64,000 nt of DNA from Papilionanthe hookeriana x Papilionanthe teres (GCA_022702705.1 CM040433.1:18050682-18114681); one strand, 5' to 3'. Shown: positions 48,663 through 60,278, counted from the first letter of the stretch. The notes: generated from the sequence alone by a model not told the origin. Numbers and translations are program-made.

Positions 48663-50188
48663 CTATTGAAGACCCTCCAAGTATGGGTCTGACTCATATC
48701 CATATGGTGTTTTATCTTCATTCATTCTGTTGAAGGTAACTGAAACTCTGCGACGTACCACTCCAGGTATGCAGTGCTTCGACAAGTTTGCTCTATTTCC
48801 TTTTAATATCAAAATTGATCCAACTGGCGAAGGAACCTCTGAATTCTCCAGGTCTAAGAATTTGAATTTCTCTTCCAAACAAAATATTGCTCTCACTCAT
48901 GAATGAAACCGTGCATAAAGGTCTAACAAAGTCATGGTGATCAATGTGAGGAGGAATACAATCTCTATTTTGGTATATATTGATTATGCAACTATTCGGG
49001 ATGCAGTCCGCTGGTAGTATGTGCCACTCCACCATTCTCTTGACCATTTTCTTTATTTCGGATGGCATTACATCCACTTCATCATTTTTGTAAGATCCTG
49101 GGGGATTTCCTTGTGGATCTTTTGTAAAGTTATAACAGTAACCACACTGAATCGTGATTCTACCTTTTCCTCTTTTCCACTTAGTTGACTCTGAATATGC
49201 TTTCTCCCATAAGCAGCCGACTCTGCCCAGGTCTCGGAGAATGTAAATATAGTCCAAAATTTTTTCTTCATCACTTCTTGAGAAAAAATCAGTGTACATC
49301 TCAAGACACTCCAAGATGTTAATGAATCTTCTATGAATTTCTTAGCAGTGTTTAAATTCCTTCTTCCTGACATGCGTATCTTTGCCATTGTCTATTCTAA
49401 AATTCCTTTCTTCTATCGTGGCTAAACATATTTTGGTAGTATGGCTCTACATCTAGGTGCTCTCTGCTCCTTAGTAGCATCGAGGCAGCTGCATATGCCT
49501 CGAACGTCCCATATTCTTCCATATGTAGGAAATTACAGTCTGGACATTATGAGAACCATCACGTGGCTGACGGATGTCTGGGTAATCCCGAGCTACAAGT
49601 CGGACACCCAGTGAAGATCTCTTCGATCGGATCCCATGTCGGCACAGGCTCCTTAGTGAACTCTAGCTCTATATCCGTAACGGGCAGGGTGGCGTCTGTC
49701 ACTTTCATTTCTAAATCATATAACTCCTCTGTAATTAGAGGAAGATCTGTAGCTGTTTCTCTGGCTTGTCTTCTTTCTATTCTGTCCAGTTGACGACGCT
49801 TGCGACAGTTTGCATTTCTTCTCTGTGTACATCCCAACGACGCATCTGGAGCCCTTCCTGCAGTGGCAGTGACTAGCTCTCCCTCTGGTGTGGTTATCAT
49901 CAACATGACTCTATTGTTTCTTGCTGTACGAAGGTGTGTGTCAGTAAAACCTCTGGTGGCTCCTTTTCTTAATGTTTCTTCGGCCTCCTTGTGACTGATT
50001 TAGATCACGGACTGCAGGCCTGCAGCTTCCCCGTGACTGGCCAAGTCCGTTAAAGGGCCTTCCTAGTCAACATTGACCTGGGAAAAATCCAAGTTGAAAT
50101 TTATCAAAACTCATTCTGGTGCCTTTTCTTCTCAGAGCGATAGATTTAAGCCGTCTTTAAAAGCTAAAACTAGCTTTCGTCCTGACAT
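48663..50188 (-). pseudogene. AlkB-type Fe(II)/2-oxoglutarate dioxygenase ORF, element B
   Basis: Starts near 50,188 with MSGRKLVLAFKDGLNLSL, similar to the start of the element A copy. The N-terminal region contains an Arg-rich stretch (RRQLDRIERRQ) and a C-x2-C pair (FTGCPTCSSG, near 49,590). The dioxygenase domain runs from LEMYTDFFS (49,300) through GKGRITIQCGYCYNF, NSCIINIY, IPPHIDHHDF (HxD iron ligands, near 48,940) and FMSESNILFG, then in another frame SPVGSILILKG, SKHCIPGV (distal His) and RRRVSVTF (Arg pair), ending GYESDPYLEGL at 48,666. The break between frames is near 48,845, with another near 49,320 and a few stops upstream. It is better preserved than the A copy, and closest to plant ALKBH9/10 proteins by eye. 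Confidence 0.88.
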
Positions 50189-50399
50189 TATCCTGCATAA
50201 AACAGGGGAAACACCAGTGAGGCAGTACTTTGCATGAACAAGAAAAATAACAAATTTATTATAATTTAATTGATTTTGACTTTTATTTGATGTCATTACC
50301 TTATTTAAAATCACTTTACAAGATTTAGAATTAAAAAGACTTCAATTGTGAGAGCGTTTTATTTCATGAAAATTTATTTTATTCTTCTTGTTTTTAATT

Positions 50400-50584
50400 A
50401 CAAAATTTCTTTAATTTGGGACCCAATCACAGACACTGACCACAAAACTATGTCAGAACAGACATCCTTCTTCAAATTTGTCACGTTGCTTTTTACATCT
50501 TTAGATGTCGTCCATTTATCAGCAACAAGGGTCTTTCTCCTCGAGAATCCACTGGTTGGTATGCTTCATGATCCACTACAAATT
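50400..50584 (-). pseudogene. Integrase C-terminal fragment, element B
   Basis: Minus-strand translation gives FVVDHEAYQPVDSRGERPLL and LINGRHLK, matching the last part of element A integrase (RGERHML, IDGRYLKKYY). Cut at 50,584 by the LTR of element D; the upstream part should reappear on the far side of D. Confidence 0.7.
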
Positions 50585-52172
50585 TGATAGCTTTTTACTG
50601 TCCATTTCATGCCTGTTTTTTATGATATTGTATTTTAAAGAAAGGTATTTTTCATGATTTCATGAAGGTACAATGATTTTAGGCCTTTGGAGCAAAAGGA
50701 AGCGAAATTGAGTAAATATGGAGCAAAATGTAGCAAAAGTGCATTTTATTGAACTAACGCCGAATGACTCGGTCACCAGCATTGGACCGTGCTATTTTAC
50801 TGAGATTCGAGACCGATTGGCAGAATAATGTGCCAAACGGCGCCCTATCCTACGCTGGACCTCGCCCTATCCCGATTTCAAACTAGATTCAATGTATTTG
50901 GCCAAATTTTGGAGGATTTTTTGAAGAAACTCTTGGGAAATCAGTTATGGCCGAATTTAAACTTCTTTGGAGCTAAATTTAGAGAGGGGAGGGAGAGTTT
51001 AGAGTGTAGAGAGAGTTTAGAGTGTAGAGAGAGTTTAGAGAGAGTGTCTTTTCATTTTGTTTAGGAAATCTAGGTTTTGTGTTTTCTCTTCTACGGAGTG
51101 TAAGAGGAGAGGGAAAGTGAGAGATTTCTTCTTCCTTACTTATCTAAAGAGAGAATTGTGTGTTGTTGTAAAGAAAGAAGATGAGTCAAAGGAATTCCTT
51201 GAGATTCGCTTGGGGAAGAGTTTGAGATAAGTTGTCTTTTCTTTATTCTGTTTGTATGATGTTGTTTTTATATATAAAATCCATGTTTTGTCATCTTTTC
51301 CTCATGAGTCTTGAGTAGATTTCTTTGTCTTCCTCCTTTTCATGTGATGTGTTGATGTTGTGATACGTAAATGATGTGCCGATTTATTATGGAGAATTTG
51401 TGATGACAGTTTCACTTCGAACTTCATTTACTTTTTGATCTGGCCAATTGAATTGTTAAAACTTATTAGGAAAAATATGTTCTGAAAGGATTATGAGTTC
51501 TACAACAAAAGTGAAGGTCACATTAAATGTCCATGAATTAGAGATGTAGTTCATGGGAATTAAGTGCAAATAAATATGAAAATATACTTTGATGGGCGTA
51601 GAATTGGAAATTTTAGAGAGACAGACTAAAATCCTCAATTTGGTCATAATGTTTGGAAACTAAAGCGAGAGTTAGCCTTCAGGGGAAGGGAAGTGGGAGC
51701 TTTGGAGTGAGAGCCAGTATCCTCCCAGCCTAACCACAGATTTGGGGACTGAACTTAGGATTAGCCAATATTATTTATACGCTAAGAAAATGGTAAAGAA
51801 TATGAATCCTCCTATTTGGCACAATAAATTTGCATCACTGTTCTATGTCACAATAATCATCATATTATAATTGGAGAGGAGGAAGATTCTTTCTTACAAT
51901 TGAACTTTGTTATAAATTTAGTCTTGTTTTAATTTAATTTGCTAGAAGTTTAGAACTTACTTTGGTAGAAATAATACCTACAACTGTTGCCTTTATTTTA
52001 AGAATTGAAATTACTTACAATTGTGTTGTGATTCGAGAAGTGATTTTCTGCGCTACACCATAAAATTAAAGCCTCCCTGTTGGATCGATATCCAGGACTC
52101 CACTAGAGCCTTGTATTACTTGAGCGATACGTATATTTTCGTTTAATTGTGTGACTCATTAGCAAACTAAAT

Positions 52173-52251
<79 letters not shown>

Positions 52252-52301
52252 AGTTCATAAATTGAGTTCATAAATTTTGGTAAATTAAAAAATTTGCACC
52301 A
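50585..52301 (+). repeat. Element D 5' LTR (about 1,717 bp)
   Basis: The end TTGCACCA at 52,301 is followed by a decayed PBS. It shares with element C LTRs the block at 51,670-51,780 and the ATTGAGTGCAAATAAA-type word. It contains an 18-bp short tandem (50,993-51,046) and an AT microsatellite. Confidence 0.82.
52175..52248. repeat. (AT)n microsatellite
   Basis: About 37 uninterrupted AT repeats in the D LTR. The length is likely to be polymorphic. Confidence 0.97.
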
Positions 52302-52306
52302 AGTTT

Positions 52307-52326
52307 TGGCCCAGATTGCTTGGGGA
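52307..52326 (+). other. Decayed primer-binding site, element D
   Basis: TGGCCCAGATTGCTTGGGGA in the position of the tRNA-Asp-type site of C; several mismatches and two extra bases. Confidence 0.6.
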
Positions 52327-52482
52327 GGAAATGTAACTGCTAATTTAATTTTGTAGTATTTGAAATCTTATATTTGAATTACAAGCCAAATTGTGCGTGT
52401 TTGTTTACTGTTAGTGTGTTTACTGTGTTTGTATGCGTAGTATCAGATCTTTAGTTTTAGTGCCTTACTATTCTAGATTAGA

Positions 52483-53658
52483 GTGTACTATAAGAAAATT
52501 CGAAAACAACAAAAACAATATGAAAATCTTCATGAAATGGCGAATAACATAAACAATCAAAATGAAAATATACCAAGACCTTTAAGAGATTATGCTAATC
52601 CAACAGTAGATGAAATTCACTTAACTATCCAAGACCCTGATGTTGCTGCTAATTCATTTGAGCTTAAACCTACTATTATCCAAAGGGTATAGAATAATCA
52701 ATTTGGAGGAACACCTAATGAAGATCCTAACTTACATCTCACTAGTTTTCTAGAACTGTGTGCTACCTTTAAATACGATGGAGTGTCGAACGATGCTGTT
52801 AGGCTTAGACTTTTTTCTTTTTCACTAAGGGATAAGGCTAAGACGTGGTTAAATTCGTTAGCAGTTGGATCTATCAGAACTTGGGGAGAACTTTCACAAA
52901 ATTTTCCGTCAAAATATTTTCCTCCTTCCAAAATGGCTAAGCTGTGGAATGATTTCACTTCTTTTAGTCAGTTTGATGAAGAATCCATATATGAAGCTTG
53001 GGTAAGATTCAATGATCTTATGGGAAAATGTCCACGTCATGCTTTACCAGACTGGTTAATAATTTAAACCTTTTATAATGGATTAGTGGGATCTTTGAGA
53101 TCGATTTTCGATGCTGCTCGTGGTGGATCATTAATGTCTAAACCTTTTGATGAAGCATATTTGTTAATTGAAGAGATGGCTACTAATAATTTTCAATGGC
53201 CCTCTGAGCGGGTAAATCCTAAGAGAGTAGCTAGTATTCATGATTCTGATGCGATAACTATGATAGTCTCTCAAATTGCTGCACTTTCTAAGAAAATAGA
53301 TCAATATGGAATGAATTATTCTCCAACGCCCCTAGTATTAGAAGAAAATTCACTAGGACAGATGATAGACTCTCAAATACCTTATGAAGCCCTTAATGCC
53401 ATAAATAACAAAGTCAATAATCCTTATTTGAATTATTATAATCCTAGTTGGAGAAATCACCCAAATTTCAACTGGAATAACTTCAATGCTGTTGTTAACC
53501 CGCCATGGGGAAACAATCCTATGAATCCAGTTAGAAATCCAAACAACAAAGGAAATACCAATTATATACCTTCTTATCCTAATGGTTTTAATAGTAACCC
53601 ACAATTTAAGGAAAAGAAGTTGTCTACTGAAGAATTGATTCTGAATATGGGTAATTAA
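52483..53658 (+). pseudogene. Gag, element D
   Basis: One frame throughout. It has FELKPTIIQRV, then FSFSLRDKAKTWLNSL, KYFPPSKMAKLWND, EAWVRFNDLMGKCPRHALPD and, at the C-terminus, NPSWRNHPNFNWNNF. It is broken by TAG at 52,690 (C has CAG, Gln), TAA at 53,065 (expected CAA) and TAA at 53,656. Apart from these stops the protein is continuous. The true start is unclear: the VPY segment that opens C gag is here in another frame near 52,460. Confidence 0.85.
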
Positions 53659-54067
53659 AGACAAGCTCAAAATGTTGTGATGAAGAACATTGAGAATCAA
53701 TTAGGACATATCTTTACTGTACTTAATAATAGACCTTCTGGAAATCTTCCTAGCAATGTTTAGATCAACCCAAAAGATCAAAAAAGGAGCAAATTAAGGT
53801 TATTCAATTAAGGAGTGGAAAATAATTGGAACTAAGAGTTTAGAAAGAATTCAAATTTGAAAGAGAGGAAGTGAACATTGAGAAAAGTTCTAATAGGATA
53901 TATCCAGACGAATATCCGCTAGAACCAATGAAGATAACTATTAAAAAATCACCTCCTCCTATTCTTCAAAGACTAAAGAAACAGAACATGGATAATAGAT
54001 TTGCAAAGTTTTTGGAAATTCTTAAGAAATTAACGATTAATATTTCCTTTGTTAAGCATTAGAGCAG

Positions 54068-54585
54068 ATGCCTGATTATGCAAAGTTTATTAAGGATATT
54101 CTTAAAAAGAAAAAAAAGTTCAAAGACCACAAGACTGTTGCACTTAGCTGTGATTGTAGTGCAATTATTCAGAAGAAGCTTCCTGAAAACCTTAAAGACC
54201 CAAGTAGTTTCACTATCCAGTGTGCTATAGGTGAGAATTTTTCGGAAGAGCTTTATGTGATCTTGGAGCTAGTATTAATCTTATGCCTTTATCAACTTTC
54301 AAAAGATTGGGAATAGGAGAAATTTCGCCTACAATTGTGACTCTTCAACTGGCTGATCGTTCTATCACTTATCCTAAAGGAGTTGGGGAAGATGTATTAG
54401 TAAATGTGGATAAATTTATCTTTCATGTGGATTTTATTGTATTAGATATGGAGGAAGATAAAGAAATTCCAATTATTTTGGAAAGACCATTCCTTTCTAC
54501 TGGGAGAGCTATGATTAATGTGCAAAAAGGAGAATTAACTATGAGAGTCAATGACCAAGAGGTAACTTTCAATATTCTGAAATAA
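54068..54585 (+). pseudogene. Aspartic protease, element D
   Basis: The first frame gives LPENLKDPSSFTIQCAIG. A shift just before 54,259 moves to the frame with the active site DLGAS (54,259-54,273), followed by INLMPLSTFKRLGIGE, LQLADRSITYPKG and the flap end IILERPFLSTGRAMI. DLGAS with Leu in the second place is the rule for Athila proteases. Ends with a stop at 54,583. Confidence 0.85.
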
Positions 54586-55029
54586 ATGAAATACCCTTCA
54601 ACTTAAAAAGATGATGAGTGCTTTCGAATGGAAATCTGCTATTATTTGAGAGAAGATCATTTTAAAGAAGTATTTGAAGAAAATTTGGAATGTGAGGATG
54701 GATATGAAAGTGAAAGTGAAGATGATTTGGATGATATGAAGAATGAAAAGTTAGAATCTGTTTAGGAAAGATTTGAAAGATTATATATTATGGAAAAGGA
54801 AGATAAAAGTTTAATTCCATCTATCATTAAACCTCCTGAATTTGAATTGAAAATTCTCTCTACTCATTTGAAGTATATGTTTTTAGGAGAATCATCTACT
54901 TTACCAGTCATTGTATCTTCGAACTTCAATTAATATCAAGAACAAAAATTATTAGACACCTTAAAAAGATACGAAAATGCTTTTGGTTGGTCCATAGCTG
55001 AAATTAAAGGAATCAGTCCATCGATCTAT
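54586..55029 (+). pseudogene. Pre-RT region, element D
   Basis: Acidic stretch, then KPPEFELKILSTHLKY and GWSIAEIKGISPSI, the standard lead-in to Athila RT. In-frame stops at about 54,763 and 54,931. Confidence 0.7.
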
Positions 55030-56300
55030 ATGCATAGAATTTTGTTGAATGAACAACATAAACCTAGAGTTGATCCACAGACAAGACTAAACCCAATAAT
55101 GAAAGAAGTGGTTAAGAAAGAGATTTTAAAGTGGTTAGATGCTGAAATTATATATCCTATTTCTGATAGTGTTCGGGTAAGTCCAATTCATTGTGTTTCT
55201 AAGAAAGGAGGAGTGACTGTTGATGTAAATGAACGAAATAAAATTATACTGACAAGACAGGTCACTGGTTGTCGAATATGTATTGATTATAGAAAATTAA
55301 ACACCGCCCCCAGAAAAGATCACTTTCCTTTACCCTTTTTAGACGAAATGCTAGATAGACGTGCTGGACACAAGTATTATTGCTTTTTGGTTGGATATAC
55401 CGGTTATCACCAAATACCTATTACTCCTGAGGATCAAGAGAAGACTACATTTACTAGCTCTTATGGAACTTTTGCTTTTAGAAGAATACCCTTTGGATTA
55501 TGTAATGCGCCTACAACATTTCAAAGATGTATGCCGTCCATATTTAGAAAATTAATAGATGATGGAATAGAAGTGTTTATGGATGATTTCTCAGTATTTG
55601 GAGATTCATTTGATGCATGCCTATGCAACTTAGAAAAAGTTTTATAGGTATGTGAAAGAATAAATTTAGTCATAAACTGGGAAAAGTGTCAATTTATGGT
55701 TGCAGGAGGAATTGTGCTTGGGCATAAAGTATCTGAATATGGCATGGAAGTAGATCCTGTGAAGATTCAAATTATAAAAAAATTACCACCTCCAAAAACC
55801 ATGAGAGGGGTAAGAAGCTTTTTGGGATGTGTAGGATTCTGCAGGCGATATATCAAAGACTTTTCAAAAATCACTAAGCCTCTATGCTAACTTTTGGAAA
55901 AAGATAGAAAGTTTGATTTTAAAGATGAATGCTTAAAAGCTTTTGTTTTATTAAAGAAAAAATTAATCGCTGCCTCTATAATAGTTTCACCTGATTGGGA
56001 GAAACCATTTGAATTAATGTGTGATGCTAGCGATTATGCTATTGGAGTTGTTTTAGGGCAAAGACATGACAAAATGTTTAAAGTTATATACTATGATAGT
56101 AAGACTCTTACTGATGGTCAAATTAATTACACCACTACAGAAAGAGAGTTATTAGAAATCATTTATGCCTTTGAAAAATTTTGATCTTACTTAATTGGAG
56201 CTAAATGTATAGTGCATACTAATCATTATGCTATTAGATATTTAATGCAAAAGAAGGATGCAAAACCAAGACTGATTTGCTAGATACTTTTAATGTAAGA
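55030..56300 (+). pseudogene. Reverse transcriptase and RNase H, element D
   Basis: RT is continuous at 55,030-55,647: SPIHCVSKKGG, CRICIDYRKLN, FPLPFLDEML, GYHQIPITPEDQEKTTF, IPFGLCNAPTTFQRCM and the catalytic VFMDDFSVFGD. After TAG at 55,645 it goes on with LGHKVSEYGMEVDPVKI and RSFLGCVGFCRRYIKDFSKI, then TAA at 55,888. RNase H begins with PFELMCDASDYAIGVVLGQ and has TTTERELLEIIYAFEKF, then TGA at 56,182 and decayed sequence. The tract is co-linear in a single frame. Its stops are single-base changes compatible with C-to-T from CAG, CAA and CGA. Confidence 0.9.
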
Positions 56301-56569
56301 ATTTGATTTTGAGATCGTTAATAGAAAATGGGTCAATAATTAAATAGCTAATCATTTATTTAGACAACCCAATTTGGATGACTTTGAAAAGGAAATCATA
56401 GAAACTTTTCATGATGAGAATTATATAATATTATTGAAGGAAATTTACCGAGATATGCTGATATTGTGAACTACATCGTTAGTAATATTTTACCACCTGA
56501 ATTAACAATCCAATAGCGAAAAAAATTTAAACATGATGCTAAGTTTTATGTATGGGAAGATCTTTATCT
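56301..56569 (+). other. RNase H-integrase linker, element D
   Basis: Decayed coding sequence with NHLFRQPNLDDFEKEI-like fragments; frame broken. Confidence 0.4.
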
Positions 56570-57732
56570 GTATAAGCAATGTAAATATCTTATTATTAGG
56601 AGATGTGTGCCTTATAAAGAAGCAAAAATAATTATTCAAGAATGTCATGATTCTAAATTTGGAGGACATTTCAGAATTGATAGAATTGCACATAAGATTT
56701 CATAATCTGGATTTTATTGGCCTACAAATTTCAGAGATGTTTATAGATTTATCAAAACTTGTGATTGATATCAAAGAATAGACAATATATCCAGAAGAAA
56801 TGAAATGCCTCTTAATTTTACTTTGGAAGTTGAAATTTTTTATGCTTGGGGATTAGATTTTATGGGACCATTTATTCCTTCATTTGGAAATATATATATA
56901 CTGATTACTATTGATTATGTATCAAAAATGGATTGAGGCAATAGCTTTACCTAGGTGTGATGCTAGAAGTGTTTCGAAGTTTTTAAAAAATATTTTCACA
57001 AGATATGGAATGCCGAGAGTAATCATCACTGATGGAGGATCCCATTTTAAGAATAATCTGATTTAGAGATTGGTGAAAAAATATAATATTATGCATAGAA
57101 TCTCTATAGCTTATCATCCCCAAACTAATGGTTTAGTAGAAGTATCTAATCGTGAAATTAAACAAATTTTGGAGAAAGTCATTAATCATGAGATGTTAGA
57201 TTGGTCTGCTAGATTAGACACTGCTTTATGGGCATACAGAACTGCTTATAAAACTCCTACAGGAATGTCCCCTTATAGATTAAGCTTTGGAAAGACTTGT
57301 CACTTGCCAATTGAATTAGAATATAAAGCATATTGAGCGATAAAGAAATTGAACTTTAATTTGAAAGACACCGGTGAAAAAAGACTGTTGCAATTTAATG
57401 AATTGGAAGAAATCAGAAATGAATCATATGATAATGATAGAATATACAAGGAGAACAGAAAAATATGGCATGATCAAAAATTTATTGAAAAGGAATTTGA
57501 ATCAGGATAAAAAGTTTTATTATACAATACAAGATTGAAATTATTTCCTAGGAAATTGAAATCTAGATGGACAGGACCTTTCACTGTCATAAAAATTTAT
57601 CAATTTGGAGCTGTGATTATCAAAGAACCTAAATCTGGAAGAGTATTCAAAGTTAATGGACAAAGATTAAAACCATTTTTTGAAGGTAATAGACCTAATT
57701 TTAAAGTGGTTTTAATGTTGGATCAACCATAA
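56570..57732 (+). pseudogene. Integrase, element D
   Basis: Zinc region CHDSKFGGHF with SGFYWPTNF and a CD-x-YQR segment, where the first Cys of the pair remains. The core has WGLDFMGPF (first Asp), ITDGGSHFKN (second Asp), then YHPQTNGLVEVSNREIKQILEK (third residue Glu) and WAYRTAYKTPTGMSPY at 57,070-57,336. The C-terminal segment KLKSRWTGPFTVIKI at 57,535-57,732 ends NFKVVLMLDQP. A frameshift near 56,925 and stops at 57,064, 57,334 and 57,508 break it. Confidence 0.88.
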
Positions 57733-57746
57733 TAGCTGGAAGTTAT

Positions 57747-57800
57747 GTCGGGCTGACGACGTTAAACCAAACACTTTAAGGGAGACAACCCATAGTTATT
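57747..57800 (+). other. Conserved post-pol motif, element D
   Basis: GTCGGGCTGACGACGTTAAA then GGGAGACAACCCATAG, 15 bp after integrase; same as C at 42,786-42,836. Confidence 0.82.
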
Positions 57801-58182
57801 GAGTGTTTGCTTTGTTTGATGTGTTATTTGTGTTTGTTTGTTACTTAATTAAGTCTTATTCCTCCTTAAATATAATTAACAACATTTAAGAAATGAATCA
57901 AATCGAAGTTTGGAAAGAATTTGGAAAAAATGGAGTTTGACAAAATTTGAACTAACGTCGAACGATGCTGTTATCAGTGCCAGACCGTGCTGCTATTCAG
58001 AAAACAGTTTCTCATCTTTAAATTCAAATCTTGGCAGATGTAGGTGGTAATTCTTCCACTTAAACTCCCAAAAACTGCCCCTAGACGCAGGAACTACCAA
58101 AGGAATGAAGAGGAAGATCCCAAATCTTGTCCAAATGGATTTTGACTCGATAGAAACATCAAGATTTTAAGTTTTCAATCGT
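57801..58182 (+). other. Spacer after pol, element D
   Basis: Non-coding, with a GC-richer segment at 57,945-57,990 resembling words in the D LTR (50,750-50,795) and at 59,648-59,690. Confidence 0.5.
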
Positions 58183-59294
58183 AGAAAGTTTTTCATTTTT
58201 GAAGCGCAACGTCTATTCAATAAGAATATCTCAAAGATGAGGTTGAGTAAAGATTGAGGCTTTGTGAATTGAGGTACGAATTCTCTTACGACTAGAATTG
58301 ATGAAATTTTTGTTCAGCGACGTTGGGAAGTATTGTGTTATACTACTACTGCCGTAGTTGTCCTGGTTGTGAAGGAGTTTTATGCAAATCTTCATGGAAT
58401 CAACCAAAGATCAGTTTATGTGTGAGGTAGTTTTGTCACATTTTCTCCTGCAAAGATTAATGATTTATACATGATTTAGAGTGCCGATCTGCCACTATTT
58501 AAGCTTTGCCGCAATAAAGGGCAACATGAATGATATATATAAATATCTGATGAATGAAAGTAATGAATGGGAGATAAGAGATAACATGTATGTACGTTTT
58601 TTGACCACACTGTTAAATCCTACGTTGAAGCACTTACATTATTTCATATGTGCAAAATTGCCCCCAACTATGAAAATCAATAAAGTAACTAAGGAGTGCA
58701 CTATTTTGAACTACTGTATTCAAATGAGGATGCCTATTGATGTTGGTTCAATAATTGTTAAGATTGTTTTGGGATTGATCATGCATGGATCAAAGTATGG
58801 GCTTGAAAATCCTTCCACCATATTTCTCCTCTACAGTCAATCACAAGTACCATATGAGAATTGGGAAAGAGTACTTCCACCTTGGAAGCCTATAGACCCA
58901 ACATATGCATATAATAACCAGGTAGTTGGAGATATGAATGACAGGAGTATCATTGAAGATCAACCATCTCAGAGGTCGATACCTATTCCTCCTTAATTTC
59001 TTGAAAGTTCACAGATTATCTTAAAGAAAATTAAAAAAAATGGAGAAGGAAGTGCAACACCTGATGAATGCAATCAACAATCTATCTGGCTTCTTTGATC
59101 ATCTGGATTGGAGAATGAAGGAGCAATTTGATCATTCTGGGTATTTTGAAGGAAGTTTAACATGGTTGATGAGAACAAAAGGTTGGATTGAGGAAGATTC
59201 TACTGAAAAATTCCCTTTTCATCCATTCTACAATCTATTCATTCAAGCTCAATCAATTGGAGATCTTAGAGTTGATGATATTTTTGAGGAATAA
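58183..59294 (+). pseudogene. Env-position ORF resembling putative plant transposon protein domain, element D
   Basis: Starts in decayed frame with KFFIFEAQRLFNK, then IFVQRRWEVLC and VVKEFYANL, VYVRG-like and FSPAKINDLY (58,190-58,475), separated by stops and shifts. An open stretch at 58,481-58,996 has YFICAKLPPTMKINKVTKE and MPIDVGSIIVKIVL. A third piece at 59,040-59,294 has a short helical segment (LMNAINNLSGFFDHLDWRM). The order of phrases matches the plant transposon protein domain seen in Athila-type elements (PF20167 is my best match from memory). Not a clear envelope: no signal peptide or membrane segment is visible. Function unknown. Confidence 0.65.
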
Positions 59295-60140
59295 TGAAGA
59301 CTTGATTATTGTATTTCCGTGTTTGTGTATTTGAACTAATTTCTTTGCTTAGATGTTATATTTGAACTTGCTTTCTTGTTTAGTTTTCAGCGTTATTGTG
59401 TTGTAGTTGTGAGCGACGCTGAATTTTAGAATTTTATGGCTTGACAATGTGTAGTTTTTAGTGTTATGTGTATGTGTTTGTAAATTGGATTTTATATATG
59501 AAAGTGATGTTTTGTGTAATTTGTGTTAAGAAATATCATTTGCCATGGCTTTAGAATTTTATTCAATCCTTAATTATACTAATTAGATGTCGGAGCTGGT
59601 TTGAAAAGATCATAATTGCAAAAGAAAATCGGAAGCCCAGTTTTTGAACTGGCACTGAACGGCACTGTCACCAGCACCGGACCTCGCCAAAAGAGAGAGA
59701 GTTTGGCCATAAAAGCAGAAAAAATGTATCGACGGCACTGTAGCTAGCGCCGGACAGTGCTAGACCAAAAAAGGCCTGAACCTCCAAATTTTCATGATTT
59801 AACCCTGGGACCCGCCATTTTTGCCCAAACCACCATCTTCTATCTCCAACCAAGGCTGATTTTCGCACCTAGGGCTCACTAGCATTTGAGTTTGAAGTGA
59901 TTTCGTGGCCAGAAAAGTTCAGATTTCATCTACTCTTGGTAAGAGCTACACTTTAACCTAAATTTTTTTTGATTTTGACCGTGGAAATCCTCTACATTAG
60001 TAAGATTTGAAATATTGAGATTTTTATAGAAACTTTGTAGATTTTTTATGGCTTTTGAGTTCTTATCTTTTTAAATTTACCTTAGAGTCCATTACATTGC
60101 AATTTTAAAATTGATTTGGATAAAATTGATATTTCTACAA
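59295..60140 (+). other. Intergenic 3' region, element D
   Basis: Two GC-rich patches (59,648-59,690 and 59,730-59,765), the latter with GCACTG/CAGTGC arms. AT-rich otherwise. A 66-codon frame at 59,668-59,868 (-) shows no motif. Confidence 0.5.
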
Positions 60141-60278
60141 ATGGCTCCAAAAATTTCAAAGGGGAAGAGAAAATTTGATTATGATGAAAGCAAATTTGTG
60201 AATTTTAAGGCTTATTCGCGCTTTAATACATCTTAGCAATAAGAAATGTATTCAAGAGAAAGTCTTCAAAAATACTGG
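60141..60278 (+). pseudogene. Start of a second env-position ORF, element D, cut by LTR E
   Basis: ATG at about 60,141: MAPKISKGKRKFDYDESKF, then VNFKAYSRF, the normal opening of the same protein family as 58,183-59,294. In-frame stops follow at about 60,234 and 60,240, and LTR E begins at 60,279. Confidence 0.6.

Larger units (their letters stand above)
32994..50584 (-). mobile_element. Element B: Tat/Ogre-like retrotransposon with AlkB gene, 3' half
   Basis: Minus-strand element, 3' end at the left. It comprises its 3' LTR (32,994 to about 46,759, split by element C), a hairpin-bearing 3' UTR with a tandem array, the AlkB ORF and the last part of integrase. It stops at 50,584, where element D begins. 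The remainder of B would lie beyond D, outside the window. LTR edge features and gene order match element A, but sequences are clearly diverged. Confidence 0.8.
50585..60278 (+). mobile_element. Element D: Athila-like retrotransposon, 5' LTR to interrupted 3' region
   Basis: The LTR begins TGATAGC at 50,585 (the preceding AAATT would be the target copy). Then come PBS, gag, protease, RT, RNase H, integrase, the conserved post-pol motif and one env-position ORF plus the start of a second, cut by LTR E at 60,279. No 3' LTR in the window. All main coding pieces lie in one frame apart from shifts in protease and integrase. Confidence 0.85.

Noticed and set aside
53353..53700. A 115-codon minus-strand ORF
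   Set aside because: Antisense shadow of the Asn-rich end of element D gag.
58481..59294. A retroviral-type envelope gene
   Set aside because: The position fits, but no signal peptide, transmembrane segment or cleavage site is visible, and the phrases fit the plant transposon protein family.
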